Notes under the pieces: generated by a model
The model's input: the letters and a program-made list of their open reading frames with translations, nothing else
Told to the model about the DNA's origin: nothing
The model's database searches: none
Shown: positions 15,501-30,500 of the stretch, in pieces
Layout: each line of letters begins with the position of its first letter
Numbering within the stretch: the stretch's first letter is position 1
Source: Liolophura sinensis
Lineage: Eukaryota; Mollusca; Polyplacophora; Chitonida; Chitonidae
DNA: 64,000 nucleotides
Direction of reading: 5' to 3'
Assembly (NCBI RefSeq): GCF_032854445.1
Contig: NC_088295.1
Location: 26,521,385 to 26,585,384 of the forward strand
Program-made: the position numbers and the translations under genes

Positions 15501-18500
15501 GTACTCAGATGCCCTGTAACACTTGTACATTTGCCAAATCATTAACCAGTCCCCAAACCGCAAGTGTCTTCAGAATCAGGACACAGTTCATAGGCGTTCA
15601 GATATACACACAAACACTAAAACAGTCTTCTTTTACTGTTGTAATTCTTAACCATTTTATGCCAGGTCTCTTCTTTTTCCTCTTTTTCACCCACCAGATG
15701 TTCATTTGTTTATTTTGTGTAAATGGGGACTCGGACAACATATATATGTCAATTAGACTGTCATCTGAGTTTTCACAATACTGAAATTAGCGTACTTTAC
15801 AAGAAAAGGAGAAGTGTCCCTTGGAGCCCAGTCTTTCATGAGAATGAAGGCTTATGTACATGTTCTGTATCATTGTTAACACCACAATCTATCAAAATTA
15901 GAGGAAAGGTGTTGATAAATTAAAAATGAGTCTATTTATTACTACATCGTGGGATGGATGAGGAGTGGGTCTGAGCGGATGTCCGCTGTGGTGTTACGTA
16001 CCTGTAGTTGATCAGTGCAGCCATCAGAGTGCATCCTGCGTACTCGCATGTTGGTGTCCTCCTGCTCCAGCATGATCAACCGGTCCATTGTGGCCGCATT
16101 GGGATGGCGTGCTCCCGATTTCATCACATGGACATCAGGATAATCAATCTGAAACAGGTGAAATAAAATCCACAATCAATCTCTCTGGCACAACACCACA
16201 AACTCTGCCGCATAGCACTTTAGACAAACAAGCAACATCCAATACTTCAATATCACTTCCACTTACAGTTATTACCACTAAACAGAAAGCCGCTAGGTTG
16301 GGTCACTTTTGCTCAGCTCTGGGTAATTCCGAGGCTTTTCTGTTGGTCACAGAATGATGTGGAACTTGACATGTTCATGAATATCCTTTCTGTCATCACT
16401 CTCATTGTAGTTCATTTCTCTGTATCATTCAGTTCAATGTAGCCAAGCCTGAATTATGAGTTGATCTGGGTTGGTCCAGTGATATACCAAGAACAGGAAG
16501 ATAGAGGTCAGGGGGGCTGTCCTCTACTCAGGCAGATGCTGACTTCATTTCCTTCTCTCCTTTTTCATAGCGGATTCTCTCTACTATTCAGACCACAGCA
16601 TATACATGTAGTTTATGAGAAATTCCTCAGTAGAGTTCAGTGTGGATGATTTAAGGACTCTGGCTAAACTCTACACAAAACAGCCAGGCAGGAGTATCTC
16701 AGCCTGTCACTGATCAATAACAACCAATCAGGGCTTTTTTTTAACATTGTCTCCGACAGAATCATTCAGCAGTTCCGACACTCTGATGGAATCAGGGTCC
16801 CTGGAAACCAGCAGTGACCGACACCCAAGTAGAGTGGAAAACACAGACAGTTTCCTGCAAACTACTTGCCTCGACCCTGAAGTACCCCAACTTTGCAAAG
16901 ACCACTCATGTTTGATGGACCTGGTGGAGACTTTAATGGTATACTGTTTAACCACGACAAGCCGGCCTTAAAATACATGGCTGTATATTCATGAGGGAGA
17001 GTGCATTGAATTACTGTCCACATAATGGCTTTCATGTCTGAATGATGACCTTAAGACACCAGCCATAAAAAGTCCCTTGTCCAGCCACCACGTGAATGCC
17101 ATGTATATAGGTACATACATGTATGTATTCACATTTACTGAGCTTATGAAAAACAAATCACCAGGGAATTGCAAAAACAGAAAAAAGGTTAAGAAAGAAA
17201 AAGAAAAATGGGCCACAGGCAATACTAAAATGACGCTCACAAATATGTATGTGTATTTCACTCGAGCATACATGCCTATCAATGGTTCTATTATGCCAAG
17301 TATTAAGTGTAAACAAATAAATACCATTCCCAAAGTAACCCGGAATGTGCATTTGTCTGGATGTAACAATTCTTTTGTTAATGAGGGACCAGGGAGGGAG
17401 AGGGTGGGGTTAATCCATCCTAATTGATTTACAGCTGACCAAGAACACTTGATTTAACACAAAGTTCAGATCTGTCTTTCAATGAACTTGACCAACAAAT
17501 CAGCATTACTTAATTAATCCAAAACAAATTAGTTAGAAACGGAGCCTTTGTACCTTAATTGGATCATAAATATTAGAGATGAGACGATATGAATTCATGG
17601 CTAAAATTAGATGACTCCCCTGAGGCAGGAGCAAACCCAGTGACAGTGCAAACTGATTACCTGATTTTCAATCATCACACCTCAAATTCAGAGTGTACAC
17701 CTCTAGCTTTACACCTACAGTCTTGATGGATGGTCCTACCAAATAATACTAATAAATCACCCCAACTAATATATTTATAGTGTGTTCAAACTACAGTCTA
17801 CCCTTACCACAGAAGGTATTCTCTTAGATGGAAAGTATAGCAAATTTGACTACAGACAAAGAGACTAAAATGTATTACCCAGATATAGTACGTGTACATC
17901 AGAAAGGAAACAGACAATGGTCATAATTAAACATTTCCGCTGCAAAAATTTATCAGCCATCTATAAGCACACAATTGTACATGAATAAAAGAAACCATGT
18001 ACCTTACATGTGTGTCTGAGGATTAGGGAAATGTGTAGAAATTCACAAGCAATCTGTAAGCTCACAATTCTACATTAATTGAACACCTCACACATTTACA
18101 AGTATTTCGGGGCATTAAGGAATGCGGGAAATTGCTCGATAATTTTCAGTCACTTAGGTACCAGTATCGGAATACTCAACCAGCTGGGTTAAGAAGGTAA
18201 CATATATAACTTTGTGTAAAATGACATACATAAAAAATTTTTGGAACATACAGGGCAATGATTAAATTTGGCTGAAGGTCAAACTAGTTAGAACAATTCT
18301 GTAATTGCTTACTCTCATTTACCTGAAACATTATCATCAGCAGTAAGAAATATGGGGAATATTTGCACATGCTTATGGTCGGTCACGGTCTGATGGCCAC
18401 AGCAAGTCAATTAGATCTGCACAGAAGAACAGTTATATTTATTCTGTGTGTTTTCACCAACCTCTTGTCAGCCAGATCTGAGACTTTCATTAGCACTGAA

Positions 18501-21500
18501 TGCGTACATAAATGCTAACAGAGTCTGATTTGCCTGGGTAAATTAGACAGGTATGAAAGTAAACAATCAACTTTGAGAAAACTAAGCAGTCAGGGAACAT
18601 TAAAAAAATGCAGAGGAAAAATTTCCTTGGTTCTGCTGAGCTCAGTTGTTTATCCAGGTCAATGGTTTTTAACTAGGGCATTCTCTTCAGAGGAGAAAAT
18701 AGCCACAGGTTGTGTGGGGAACCTGAGGCAGTTTAGAGATATCAATCAAGCCAATAATGGAGCAGATTGTAAGTCTATTGTACAAGGCCACTTAACTAAC
18801 TGGTTATAAGGTTAGACCACATTAACACTGAACATCCTCACTGTGATTCATTTACACTGACACTGTATCAGATCTATAGCAGGCCATGTTCAGCTTATTC
18901 TTGTGTATATTTAAAGGCAATAAGGATACTATCATGAATAGCGAAAATTACCAAAAGCATAAGTAAGATTCAATGAAATTTAATGCTTAAACAAATATGT
19001 TAGTGCCTCTTACAGCAAGTCTACAAATAATATGATAAGAGCAATACATCAGGTAATGCGCTTTTACGAACATAAATGCAACTAAATTTTGTTCAATTAA
19101 AAAGGACATAAAAATAGGTATATGTATAAGCTATTGCTAAGCAATACTCCATACATGGAAATTCACAAAACACATGCAATGCTGAAATGTTTATGCAAGC
19201 CCTGGGTGACAAATCACAGAAAATTTCACACTGGCAAAGTTCCGAATAGTTAAATATACACCTGGTAATTTAATTTCAATTAATGGAATAAGCAATTCTA
19301 AAATTGAAACTCCGGGTAGAAAAAAAAATTAAAAGGGGAAGAAGAAATAGAAAAACCATGCATGTCTTAACGCCATGTCCAGCAATGCTGTCTGACACAG
19401 GAAGTCACACTCTGACAAGAATTCCTGTTTCTTCATGCACACCCTGGTCCTGTTTGTTATCCACATAAAGTAAAGGAGACTTTCAGATATCCTCATGAAT
19501 AGCTGTAAAGTCGGTTTATCTCCCAACACACACATACCGACACCTGTGACAGAGATTTAGAAATCCCTACTGGGCAACATTCCATGTAAGGGCAGCCATT
19601 GTCCCTTGAGGGTCCAGGCCTGTTAGATCCAGCATTAGCATGGTCAGGAATCTGCATCCACACGGAAGCAGCCTGCAGTTCAACAGGATGGTCAGAAACC
19701 ATATGTTTTCTTAACTCTAATCCTCCTGAATATGAAGAAAGGCATGAGAGCACTTCTGAGAGTGGCAGTGTTTTGAAGGCATGTTTGACAGGCACTAAAT
19801 TAAAATCTGAACTTTTCTGACAGGATCCATTAGCAGCAGGTTTGCATCTTGTGCGTTCACACATCGCCTATCCCAACATTGACAGGAACTACAAACACAC
19901 AGTTAGACATTTCAAAACAATAAATGTGACCTGATGGTGCCAAAACCTGCTTTTCTGCACATTCTAGACAAACACATGACTTACATGGTGTGTGCCACAG
20001 AGTTAGGTGGGGGTGGTAGTGACAAACCAACTGCGTGGGTGACTGAGAACAGCCATATACTGTCTGGCCATTTCAACTGTCTCAGGCTGTCCAGGGAAAC
20101 TGCCTTATGTGATGAGCTCTACCCACCTCTGCACCCCACATTTGCTCATCACCTATCACCAAGGTGACAATCTCCTTTTCACCATGTACCAAACCCCCAC
20201 AACCTTCCCCACCAGACTGTTTCAATCCTGCCACACAGAATTCTTCCTGTCCGCATTTAGTCCTCTTCTACTCCATTGTCCACATCCAAATCATACACGG
20301 GCTACAACTGTATCTGATGAGGTCTGTTAAATTCACATGTACATACAGGTATAATCAGGTTCAAGTGCTGAGTGCATATACATGAACATATAACCTCAAC
20401 TGGAGCATTTCTCCTGGCACCATTTAACACACACAGCACTTCCCCCAGCTATCCACCTTTGATATTTAAGAAGAAGCCTTCATTTTGCAATTCCTAAGTT
20501 CAGCATATCAGTTTACTCTGTGATCAATCAATGATCTGATATCTTCAGACATTACATGTACTCCTTTAAAATATTAGAAGAGTTCCTTCCACGAAAGAAA
20601 CAAAACTGTTGACGCCATGTCAGCAGATAGGAATAGTCTGAACAGATAGTACACACAGACATACTGTACATAATCAAAAGTATAGTAAATTAATGTAAGC
20701 CAGTATTTATACCAAAGCATGCACTAAAGATTTAACTTCCAAATCCTGAGACAACATCAGAGGCCTCTTGCAGAAAACTCCCGTGGTCAGTCATCCCTGG
20801 GTTAAGCTGTGCGAGCACATTTTGATCAGCATGTGCGAGGGACACGAGATACAGATGTTGGCCCAATAGATTACCCTTCACATGACAGTGTCCTCTAAAC
20901 TAAGACAATCATACAAGGCCCATTGATTTGGATTTATAAGGGAAAGTCAAGTCCACTTACCACCATCATTTCTGAAGGTTCCAGGATAAGGCACTCGCTG
21001 GGCCGGCGTGCACATCCTGCTGTTCGTTTGCCAAAACTGAGGGAGAGAAAAAACAGAGAGTCAACACCAAATACCAGCCGACACATTTGGCTAACGGTTT
21101 TGTTTGGAGTGAGGTCTAAATATTGGAGGAGGACCCTTTCTGTTCCGCGTTCTAAGGCCAAAACATATTTAACCTCCGTGTTTGGCTAAAATCAAAACAT
21201 CCATTTCATTAAGTTCAGTGTGGTGAGCGAGAAAAAAGGTATCTGAACATGATTGGCAGATGAGTTTTCAAGACATGATAGCTAAGAAAAGATAGATAGA
21301 AATAACCATGGCTGAAACATGTTCATCTGCCGATCTCTGGACTGGGCTCAGATGGTGTGGGCTGCTGACAGCCAGCACAGACAGTGGGAAACTGAGCACT
21401 ACGCCTCGACTGTTGGGTCATTACAGACTAATGATTACATGAGCTGCCAAGTCAAGAAATCTCTATGTTGCACTGTCCGTCTGTATAAATTCCTGCAGGA

Positions 21501-24500
21501 AGATCTCAGCTTAAAGAATACAAGCGAAAAATCAGCTCTGATGGCCACGAGCTAGGCACAAATAACACTGGCTGGCATGATCAATAATTTAAGCCTTCCC
21601 AGAGAGGGCAATATGATTACATGAGAGGGGAAGTGGATAAGGGAACACTTCTTCAAACATTCCACAATCTTCTGCATATCTTTAGCTCAACTTTATTTCG
21701 AATCCCTCAATATATTACTCCTGATATGGCAATGTATGTATTCTTGATAAACCAGGCTGCAGAAAATCATTAGATGGAGAAAACAGCCAAAGGGTTAACT
21801 TCACATACTGAAAATATCTACAATGAATACAATCAATCGTGGGTAATGTCTAATTGTGTCATATCTGAACACAGAAAATATAAGGACAGGAAAAAACTAG
21901 TCATTTGTTAAAAAAAAAAAATGCACACTCCTTACCAAATAAATGAATCCATTTATTTATTTATTTGATTGGCGTTTTACGCCGTACTCAAGAATATTTC
22001 ACTTATACAATGGCGGCCGGCATTACGGTGGGAGGAAAACGGGCAGAGTGCACAGGAAACTCACAACCATCCGCAAGTTGCTGGTAGACCTTCCCACATA
22101 TGGATGGAGAGGAAGCCAGCATGAGCTGGACTTGAACTCACGGCAACCGCATTGGTGAGAGGTTCCAGGGTCATTACGTTGCGCTAGCTCACTAACCATC
22201 TGAACCCAACAACAAATCAAAGTAACTTTTTACAAGTCACTGACATGACTGAATCCAGAGGTCACGAAGAATGATTTCACTTCAATTAGTACAATGTTCA
22301 TACATGCAGTATTCACACTGCCAAGATAAACACGGGAATACGGGCAAGAGAAGACTAATCAATTCTTCATGTTAGAAAAAAATTCAGTGGGAAAATCACA
22401 GATAACTGTTTTGTGATCAGCCAAGTCTGGATACTGAACACATGGCTGGGCATGGGTGATAAAACAGGACGGATTTCCCAGGAAAAGCTCATAGCAGAAC
22501 ATAATACATTTAATGGATCACTACAGCAGAAAATTGAGACATGAAATGTCTGCCAACTAATAATATAAGAGGCTAGACAAAGTCATTAGATTACTCTGTC
22601 TTGTCTACATGTTCACAAGATACAAGGGCCAACTTTAAACAAAAGCAGTGATTTTTGTCTGTATACTCTTATAGCAAAACAGATGAAAAGAACACAAAAT
22701 GTTTCAGGACAAGTGCATCAGATTTCCTCTATATCCAGCAAATTATTGAGCACACGTCCTAATGCTGTCAGCCTCATTTTGATCTAACAATAAAACACAA
22801 TACATCAATGTGAATGGCAGCAAATGAGCCAGATGTGTTTCAAAGGAAGTGTGGGTGGCAAGCTGTTTTTGCTGGGGCATTATCTATATCATATTCCCTA
22901 TCCCAAGTGCCTTATTCCCAGGCCACCTCACCTCCAGGCCACACTAACCTCAGGCCCAGAACACAGCTGCCAAGCAGAAAATCTTGTAGTGATACCGATA
23001 GATTGTAAATTTGTCATACTCTAATTACTGCAGGTGAGGCATTTCCATACAGCTTGGAGGGGCTTACATGTACATACAAATATAAATGTACTTGCAAATT
23101 CAGCCAAGACAAATGGATAAATAAAACCATACTATTAATTAATGACAGCTGACACAGTTGAAGCCAGGTACATCAAATATTGATACCCATCGATAGTCCA
23201 CCCATGGAAATTCAGGTGTCCTACATACATGTATGATGGTATATGATACAAGTGGAATCAGGCTATGGGGATGTTTTTTGTTTATTTTGCAACTATTTAT
23301 TTGACTATTTCTGCATAAATCAGTTCATCAGTTTATTTAGTTACTTGGGGCGTCATTCCTTTGGAAATCAGGCAAAACACACACATATAGTATTATTTAT
23401 TACATTTCAGTGCCTTGTTTCCTCACACCATAAATCTGGCAGCTGTCGTATAAGTGAAATATTCTTGGACTGTTGAAAACTACATGTAACTGTCTTTAGA
23501 CTATACATGTAATTTAATGTTAATTACATTTAACATACACAATAAGTGGTTTTATATTTGGCCAAGAATAAGAAGAAAATAGGATTAGATGTCCCCCACC
23601 TCCACCAACTAATGACTGGGGCTTACATGTATTTATCAGATCTCTATTATCTGAAACCAGGTCAATTTTCATGTATCGTTACTGTTTTTTAAAAAGAAAG
23701 GGAATCCCCTCCCCCTCATCCTGAAATATGCTGATGTATTTAGCTTGTGAGTTACAGTATAAGGTTTCATGATTATCTGATTAGTGATTTATTACATATA
23801 AACTCAGTTATTCTATAAACAGCAAATGTCAAAACTCTGTGAGATAGTAAGGGTGAGAATCTTCTCCCATGACAAGAATGACATTACAAGTCAAGATAAC
23901 ACTAAGGACTAACAGTTCCTGAGAAGCGCATCAATCCACATCACCTATGACAGGTGAGGTACTTCTCTTTTGCTACTACATGTACACCTTAACCCAATGA
24001 CGAGAAGAGTACAATGTACCTGTTAACAACTCTTTGATCACCAGTTTCTTGGTGGTCTGAAGGTGTTTGGGACAGTTCTTGCTCAGCCTGCTGATCGCCT
24101 GCACAAGCCTGTGAAACGGTATCCTCTCCCCCTGGGTCAGGGTCATGATTACCTGGTGAATTACCCACAAGGTACACCAACATGATGAGATCCTGACCAC
24201 ACTCACACCATCACATCAACCACAATACTCCACAAAGGACACTTAATCCAGCATCCAGGACAGAAGCCCAGGTAAATATTCCCCCATTACACTTGACATC
24301 AATGTCTGCATGTTAGTTACATATCCCTCGAGTCCATCTCTTCTACCTGGGACAGGTAGTGCAGGAGAGCTAAGTCTGAACAAAGACAGATCTGCACGAA
24401 GACTAGATCTACAGCCTCTTCACACACCGTCAACATCTGATAAATAGCCCCCGGACAAAGCTGATTAAAATGAGTCACTCACACACACTTGTTTTTACCT

Positions 24501-27500
24501 GACAACAATTAAAACTCAACCTGCGTGCGACAAATGCATCTCATTGTCCTGACAGTACACGTCACACTGACGAACACGAACCCTAAGGCTCAAAACCTTT
24601 TCTATGTCAACAGAATGAATACGGGGGTGTACCATATCTAGTGGTGAACCTGTACTGTCCCTTTACATGACTGACCAACGAATGCCATCTGTTAACAGAA
24701 CCTGAGACGAACTAAAACCATAGATGTGTGTGTAAAGCAATCCACCCAGGTAAAGGCTCCTCCACATGCCCTTTGGAAAGACGACTGTGCTGGTCACACT
24801 CCTCATGAGCATCCCTTTATCACCTGGCCCTAGCCCACTGACCCACCTGCCTATCTTTATCCACTGACCCTGGTCAAACCTTTATCAACACCCGCTATCA
24901 AACCATTACATTATCCTACAATTATTTTTATGCTAATTTATCTGGGCTCTGTTCAACATCTTTGGTGGTGTATATTAAAGTTCACAATGTATTAATATGT
25001 ATAAAATGTGCTGTTCACAAAGTTAACCCATATAATGTGAAACACATTTAGTGCAATCAAACCGGTTTTTCCTTATTATAGGAGGCTGATGAAAGATGTT
25101 TATCAATGGCCATGTAGGCTAATATTTCACCTTAAGCTTAGTTCTAAGCGACAATTTGACAGCTGGTAAACAGTAAATAATGGACTAAATGTTCCATCAA
25201 AACACATTCTACCTTCCCCCAGGCTTTGACTGAGTAAGATATTAGCACTGTTCCAATGTCTTCTGAAAAAGACTTGTCCCGATAACACAGGATTTCAGGG
25301 GCCTAGGCGGCCATGGCCAGGGTATCACAAAGCAATCTTAGACTCGGCTGGGACTTCAATTATTAAACTTGGCATGTTCCTTATTTTAGCGGGAATTTGT
25401 TTTACCATAACTTACACAGAATTGTTTCACAATAACTTACCCAAAATATTTTGACACTGTTATGTAAGAAATAACAATTATAAAATGATTTTAAATTTTG
25501 ACTTTAGTCAAAGATTGCTTTGTGATCCTGGGACATGGATCCCAGCTTATAATGGCTATGATCATAAATATGGACACCCTGCCTTTATGCCTGATGTCTA
25601 CATAACATACAACAGTACAAAATTCTCCAAACTTTGCATTTTATGCTTTAAAATACACAATACCAGTTCAGCAAATGATACAGCCTTAGAATTCTTAGAG
25701 AACAGAATACATGGTCTTAAAACATCCAAGGTTATATTCCAACTGCCAGCAGCAGGGAACATGGGTGTCAGTCAACAGTTTACTCATTTGTACGTGCAAT
25801 GTATGAGCTGGCAAGGAAAGGCTTTTTATTTTCCAGAAGTTAAAAAACTGTTTTCAGTGTCAAGATTAAGTAAAGCCTTAAGGTATAACAACAGTTAAAT
25901 GTTCACTCAATGAGGTTCTAAAGGAGAGGGTATACAAATATGGGATACTCAGAACTAAACCAGAAAATTTCAAGCGTTCTACTGGAATGCCACAGAAGCA
26001 GAGTTCTTTGATGGTCAGGAGATAGAAGATATGACATGCAGAGATAAACAATCAGATGGGGCGAACTATGTGTGCAAACTTTTTCATAGACATGTTTCTT
26101 ATTAACGTTATGATCACTTCCCTTATCCATCCGCCAAAATGTAGAGATACACAGATAACCTTAGTTTATGGCGGTCTCTGTATGTACACTCCGCACCTGT
26201 ACTAATCTCTAATCATCTACATTAAACTGATAGACCAGGTTATTTATAATTAACTCATGAATAATTTAGCACAGGACTAGCCGAGGCTCTCTGCTTATGG
26301 GAGTGCTTCGGAATAAAAGCAGAATGCTCTTTGATGTTGATGTCTTAATCTCCATTCAGTTTTAATTGAGTTGCTTAACTATGGCACTCACGTGTGCACC
26401 TGAGACTTGGTTTTATATATGTGAGTGGATTTTGTACTGATCTTCAATGAATTCACAACCCCCTCCTTGCTAACCCCTTAGTCTATACCTATGCCATATC
26501 TGGTGTCCTGAACCCCATGCATACCTGAGCAATGTTGACTGAGCACATGTACAGGTTCACTTAAGGCTTCACTATGCATGTACCTGTCCATACACATATG
26601 TGCACCAATACTGCTAAAAGGCCTGAATAACACACAAAAGGCAGTAACCGACACAGAACAGGCTAATTCTTTGACATTAAACAGATAAAAAGTAAACACA
26701 AAGGTAAAACCTTATCATAAGAGGGTCACAATGAATCCCATTCACATTTTAATACCATGTGTTGATAAAGGATGAAATTTTTTCTTTTTTTTTCTTTTTC
26801 CTTAGTGTCACCTTGGATATGCAAAGTATGGGATGCAGACAATAGCCCACATGTCAAATCATAAATCATCTCACACATTTGGTATAGCAGGTTTTCTTCT
26901 CTACACAGGTATGTGTAAGTGTGCTGTGATGTCTGGTTTGGGTGATAGTGGTACACTGTACCTGCATCACTGACAAAGGTTAAACATTAAAACAACCGGA
27001 CCTTAGCCTTCACATCAGAGGACAGGACTAGGATACAGTTCTCATTCCACAGAACAGAGGCATAAGCACAAATATCCCATCAGCACTAGTTCATGGCCCC
27101 AGGTGTCAGGAACATAGAGTGACAGTAAACAATGACTTGTGTCTTGATAAAGTTGATGGCTTAATGTCTGACCAAACATGAAGTGCTACAGAACACGATA
27201 TTGTGACAACACCCATACTGAAAAATGACAACCTTGGAAATATGATGTGACAAAACCTCATCAGTACATGTTGCCTGAAATTCCCTTGTGAATATGTGAG
27301 TTACAGCATTAGACACTCTATTGACTTATCCCACAGCTTGTCTATTAATCGTTCAGCATTTGGCCCTTCAGGCTGTTCTGGCACGGGACAATACAATGTA
27401 ATGTCAAATACATGCACGCAACCACTTCAGCATATCACAGATAAAAGGGAGGTGAAAGCAGAAAAGCCAGGTTTACAAATCACAATGAAATAAATGAATC

Positions 27501-30500
27501 ACATTCCTTTTTGCTAATTGAGTGAAAGCCTGCAGGCTTGTTCCACGTCATACACCTAGTGGGTCCTTTACCAATTAGTTAAATCATGCGGGTGCTCTGC
27601 ATGGCTTTACTCTGTGACTATTAATTGCTTCTGTATTGGTATAATAATAATGGTCTTACAATTTTGTACATGGACATTTAGAAAATTTTAACATGGCTAT
27701 ATTTATAGTCGTAATAATCTCAACTTTGGCATTTAGCATGGCTATCTGGCTAGTAACTGGCACACTAACCCACAGGTCTAACACCCTCAGATAGTTCATC
27801 TAAATTCATGATGATATCACACCAGAGTCACACACTTATTACTCATTACCACATTCATTGGCTTTTGTCTGATCCTAAAAGAAGGAATTATGGCAAACAT
27901 TCTTCCACATCTGCACCCCACCCACACCTTTACCAAGTGCAGAAATATATTTTGGAAATTATTAATTAAGAACTTTAGAGGGAATTGAACTCATTTATTA
28001 ATGCCAAGTACTGTTATTCACAATGTCCTGAAACACAGCAGTGGAAAAGCAGAGGCTCTTCTGTAAAAATTTTCAATTATTTTGGTAACACAGTTACCAA
28101 AATGATATTTATTATATATAATATATATAAGTGATATTTATAGATATAATATATAGGAATATTTATTCCTACACATCTAAGAGATCTTCAGCATAGACAG
28201 CTGTAAAAAGGAAGCTGAGTGTTACTATATTCCTGTTTAAGCTTATGTAATTTTGAGCCTCTGAACAAATTCATGATAAATCTTTAAATAACATGTATGT
28301 CTCAGGGTTACTTTTACTACAGAAAAATGTATTGAAAGTTCCACATGTAGTTAAATGGCAACAGCTGTAGGTTCTTGGGATATGTCAGCTTGGTCAATTA
28401 AGCGGTCCCTGAAGGTTTTAGAGCCTCAGTCTGAGCACTTAAAGAAATTACTTCTTTTTTCTGTCAATTTTAAGCTCACAATGTCACCAATATGCACATT
28501 TATCATCCAACTTATACATGTAATGGTCTACAATGGTTATCTCCCTTGGTATAAACTCTTAGAAACCAGGCATAGTGCTTTGTATATTTTATTTTAATGT
28601 ATATATATAAATTTATCATTTAGCCAAGGCAAAAGTGACATTCATTTCACCAAAAATACCTTTCCTGTGCATAACTTCATGGTTTTGTTGAAATTTGAAC
28701 AAAACTGATATTCCTTGAACAGACTTGTTTGGGCCTCAGAATTTAGCCCCCTCGGGTGGGGGGGGGGGGGTGGAGGTGAACACAGCCTGGGCTGAGCAGG
28801 GCAGGCTGGATGGGCTGGCTATGTGAGACTTTGAGTAATCATCTCCATATGTAGAGAACACAGATGTGTCACACAGGGCTGCACAGGTCTTCTGTCTCAC
28901 CCTGTTTTTCTCCCAGTCTTGACCTTTCTCAATAAAAGTTTTATTTCCCAAGTGTTAACACTTCATCCTTCAAACTGTTCATATAGACTAGTTGACCAAT
29001 TCATGTGTACCCAGTATACAAAAGCCCTCCTAAGAACTAACACTGCACATGTGGCTTCATTTCATAAAGTGCCATCATATGTAGTATTCGTCCACAAAAG
29101 CTTTCGTTCTCACATCCTTACATGGCTACACAACTTCTCATGCTCAGGTCCTGGTCAGTACTGGCATACACACAAGTACATGATGTACTTTCAGCTTTCC
29201 TCCACTCCTCACACTCTATGAGTAGCAGAGACATTATGACAGAGGCCAGCAGACTAATCATTCTCTGCTTCAATCTGAGGTAATTCCCCATGGGGACAGT
29301 CCAGCAACTCTCTGCCAAACCTGGTTATAAGAGCAGGTCATTCCCAAGACTCCCATATGTTATCACCTTTAGCCATCCCAGACTGTACGGGCTCATGTTC
29401 AATTCACGGTATTGATCCTAATACAATTCCACTCTATGACCAGGCATGCCGGTGTATAACAGAGCACAAACTTCAACGCTAGTTAGTAATTCTTACCACC
29501 AATCTATTGATCGGCTAATTGTCTCTCCAGAAAACAGCCCTGCTAAGACCATTCATTAGGGCTACGACAGAATGATTATCAACCACATGTCCAATCAATC
29601 AAACACAGGTTTACCTCTCCTGGAGAAAATAATCTACATTCAAACTGCCGTGGTTTAGTTATGCAGTAGGTATGACAAGGGGCAGTGTGTCAGGAATTCA
29701 TTCATATTTCACAGTCCAACACTCTGAAGAACATTGATTTTCTGGGATTAGCTAGGATGACAGGTCCATCTTGGAATGACTGAATCCATATGTGCTAAGA
29801 CTTTGCAATATAAGCGTAATGATGAACTCTAATCCAAAGGAAATGATTTTGAGAAAGGAAGAATCAAGACCTCTACAAGGATGACATGTATGTACATGTA
29901 TACAAATGTTAAACACATGCATTTCAATTTAACTAGCACAGAGAATCAAGAAGTATTGCCTATTAGTTTGCTCAAGAGTGCTTTAAAACATAAAGCAAGG
30001 TTCACTCAACTTTAAGAAATCTCTCCTCAGTAATGAGAATCTAACAATGATTATTGCTGACCAAATACAAATGTACACCAGATTTATTTTTGTGATTTAG
30101 TACAATAGGTCATCGACTTACAAAATTAATACTGACTGAACTATTAGGATTCACTTTTACTACTTATACTTACATGTACACCTTTATGATCTCAAAGAAT
30201 GTTACTGCTGGTATTCCAGGCAATGTATATCTCTAATGCATGTACACTGGCAGACTGCTGGTCTGTACACTGATGTACACATCCACATCTGTGTGTGTCT
30301 GTCCTTCACACGAGGTCTGCACATTCATTCATGGTTTTTGTCCCTGGTCCTGGTACTGCAGATAGATGAAGCTACAGCATGCTGCCCTCAGCTGGAGGAG
30401 AGGTTTAGGGCTGAGTCAGGCATCAACTATTCCCATACACCACATGGATTAAAGAGACTGGATAGGATTTCCTATACTACCGGCCCAAGGGCAAGCCCTG

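Larger units (their letters stand above)
6678..16001 (-). other. Introns between exons 5 and 12
   Basis: Seven introns of about 0.5-2.6 kb. The largest is 12240-14823, with no gene or strong repeat visible. Intron 9856-11469 holds a decayed SINE tail and a C-tract (10475-10483). Intron 11661-12140 holds a SINE 3' fragment. Confidence 0.75.

Noticed and set aside
16747-16971. Serine-rich plus-strand open frame and its antisense partner
   Set aside because: Both strands are open over the same stretch, neither has a recognisable family, and no start or splice context supports either.
19493-19864. 123-codon minus-strand open frame between exons 4 and 5
   Set aside because: Composition is not protein-like, the opposite strand is also open, and it does not resemble the RAPGEF2 linker. 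The exon 4 to 5 join is already in frame without it.
25485-25898. 137-codon plus-strand open frame in the giant intron
   Set aside because: No recognisable family, no splice or promoter context, and in 64 kb with six frames one frame of this length is about what chance gives.
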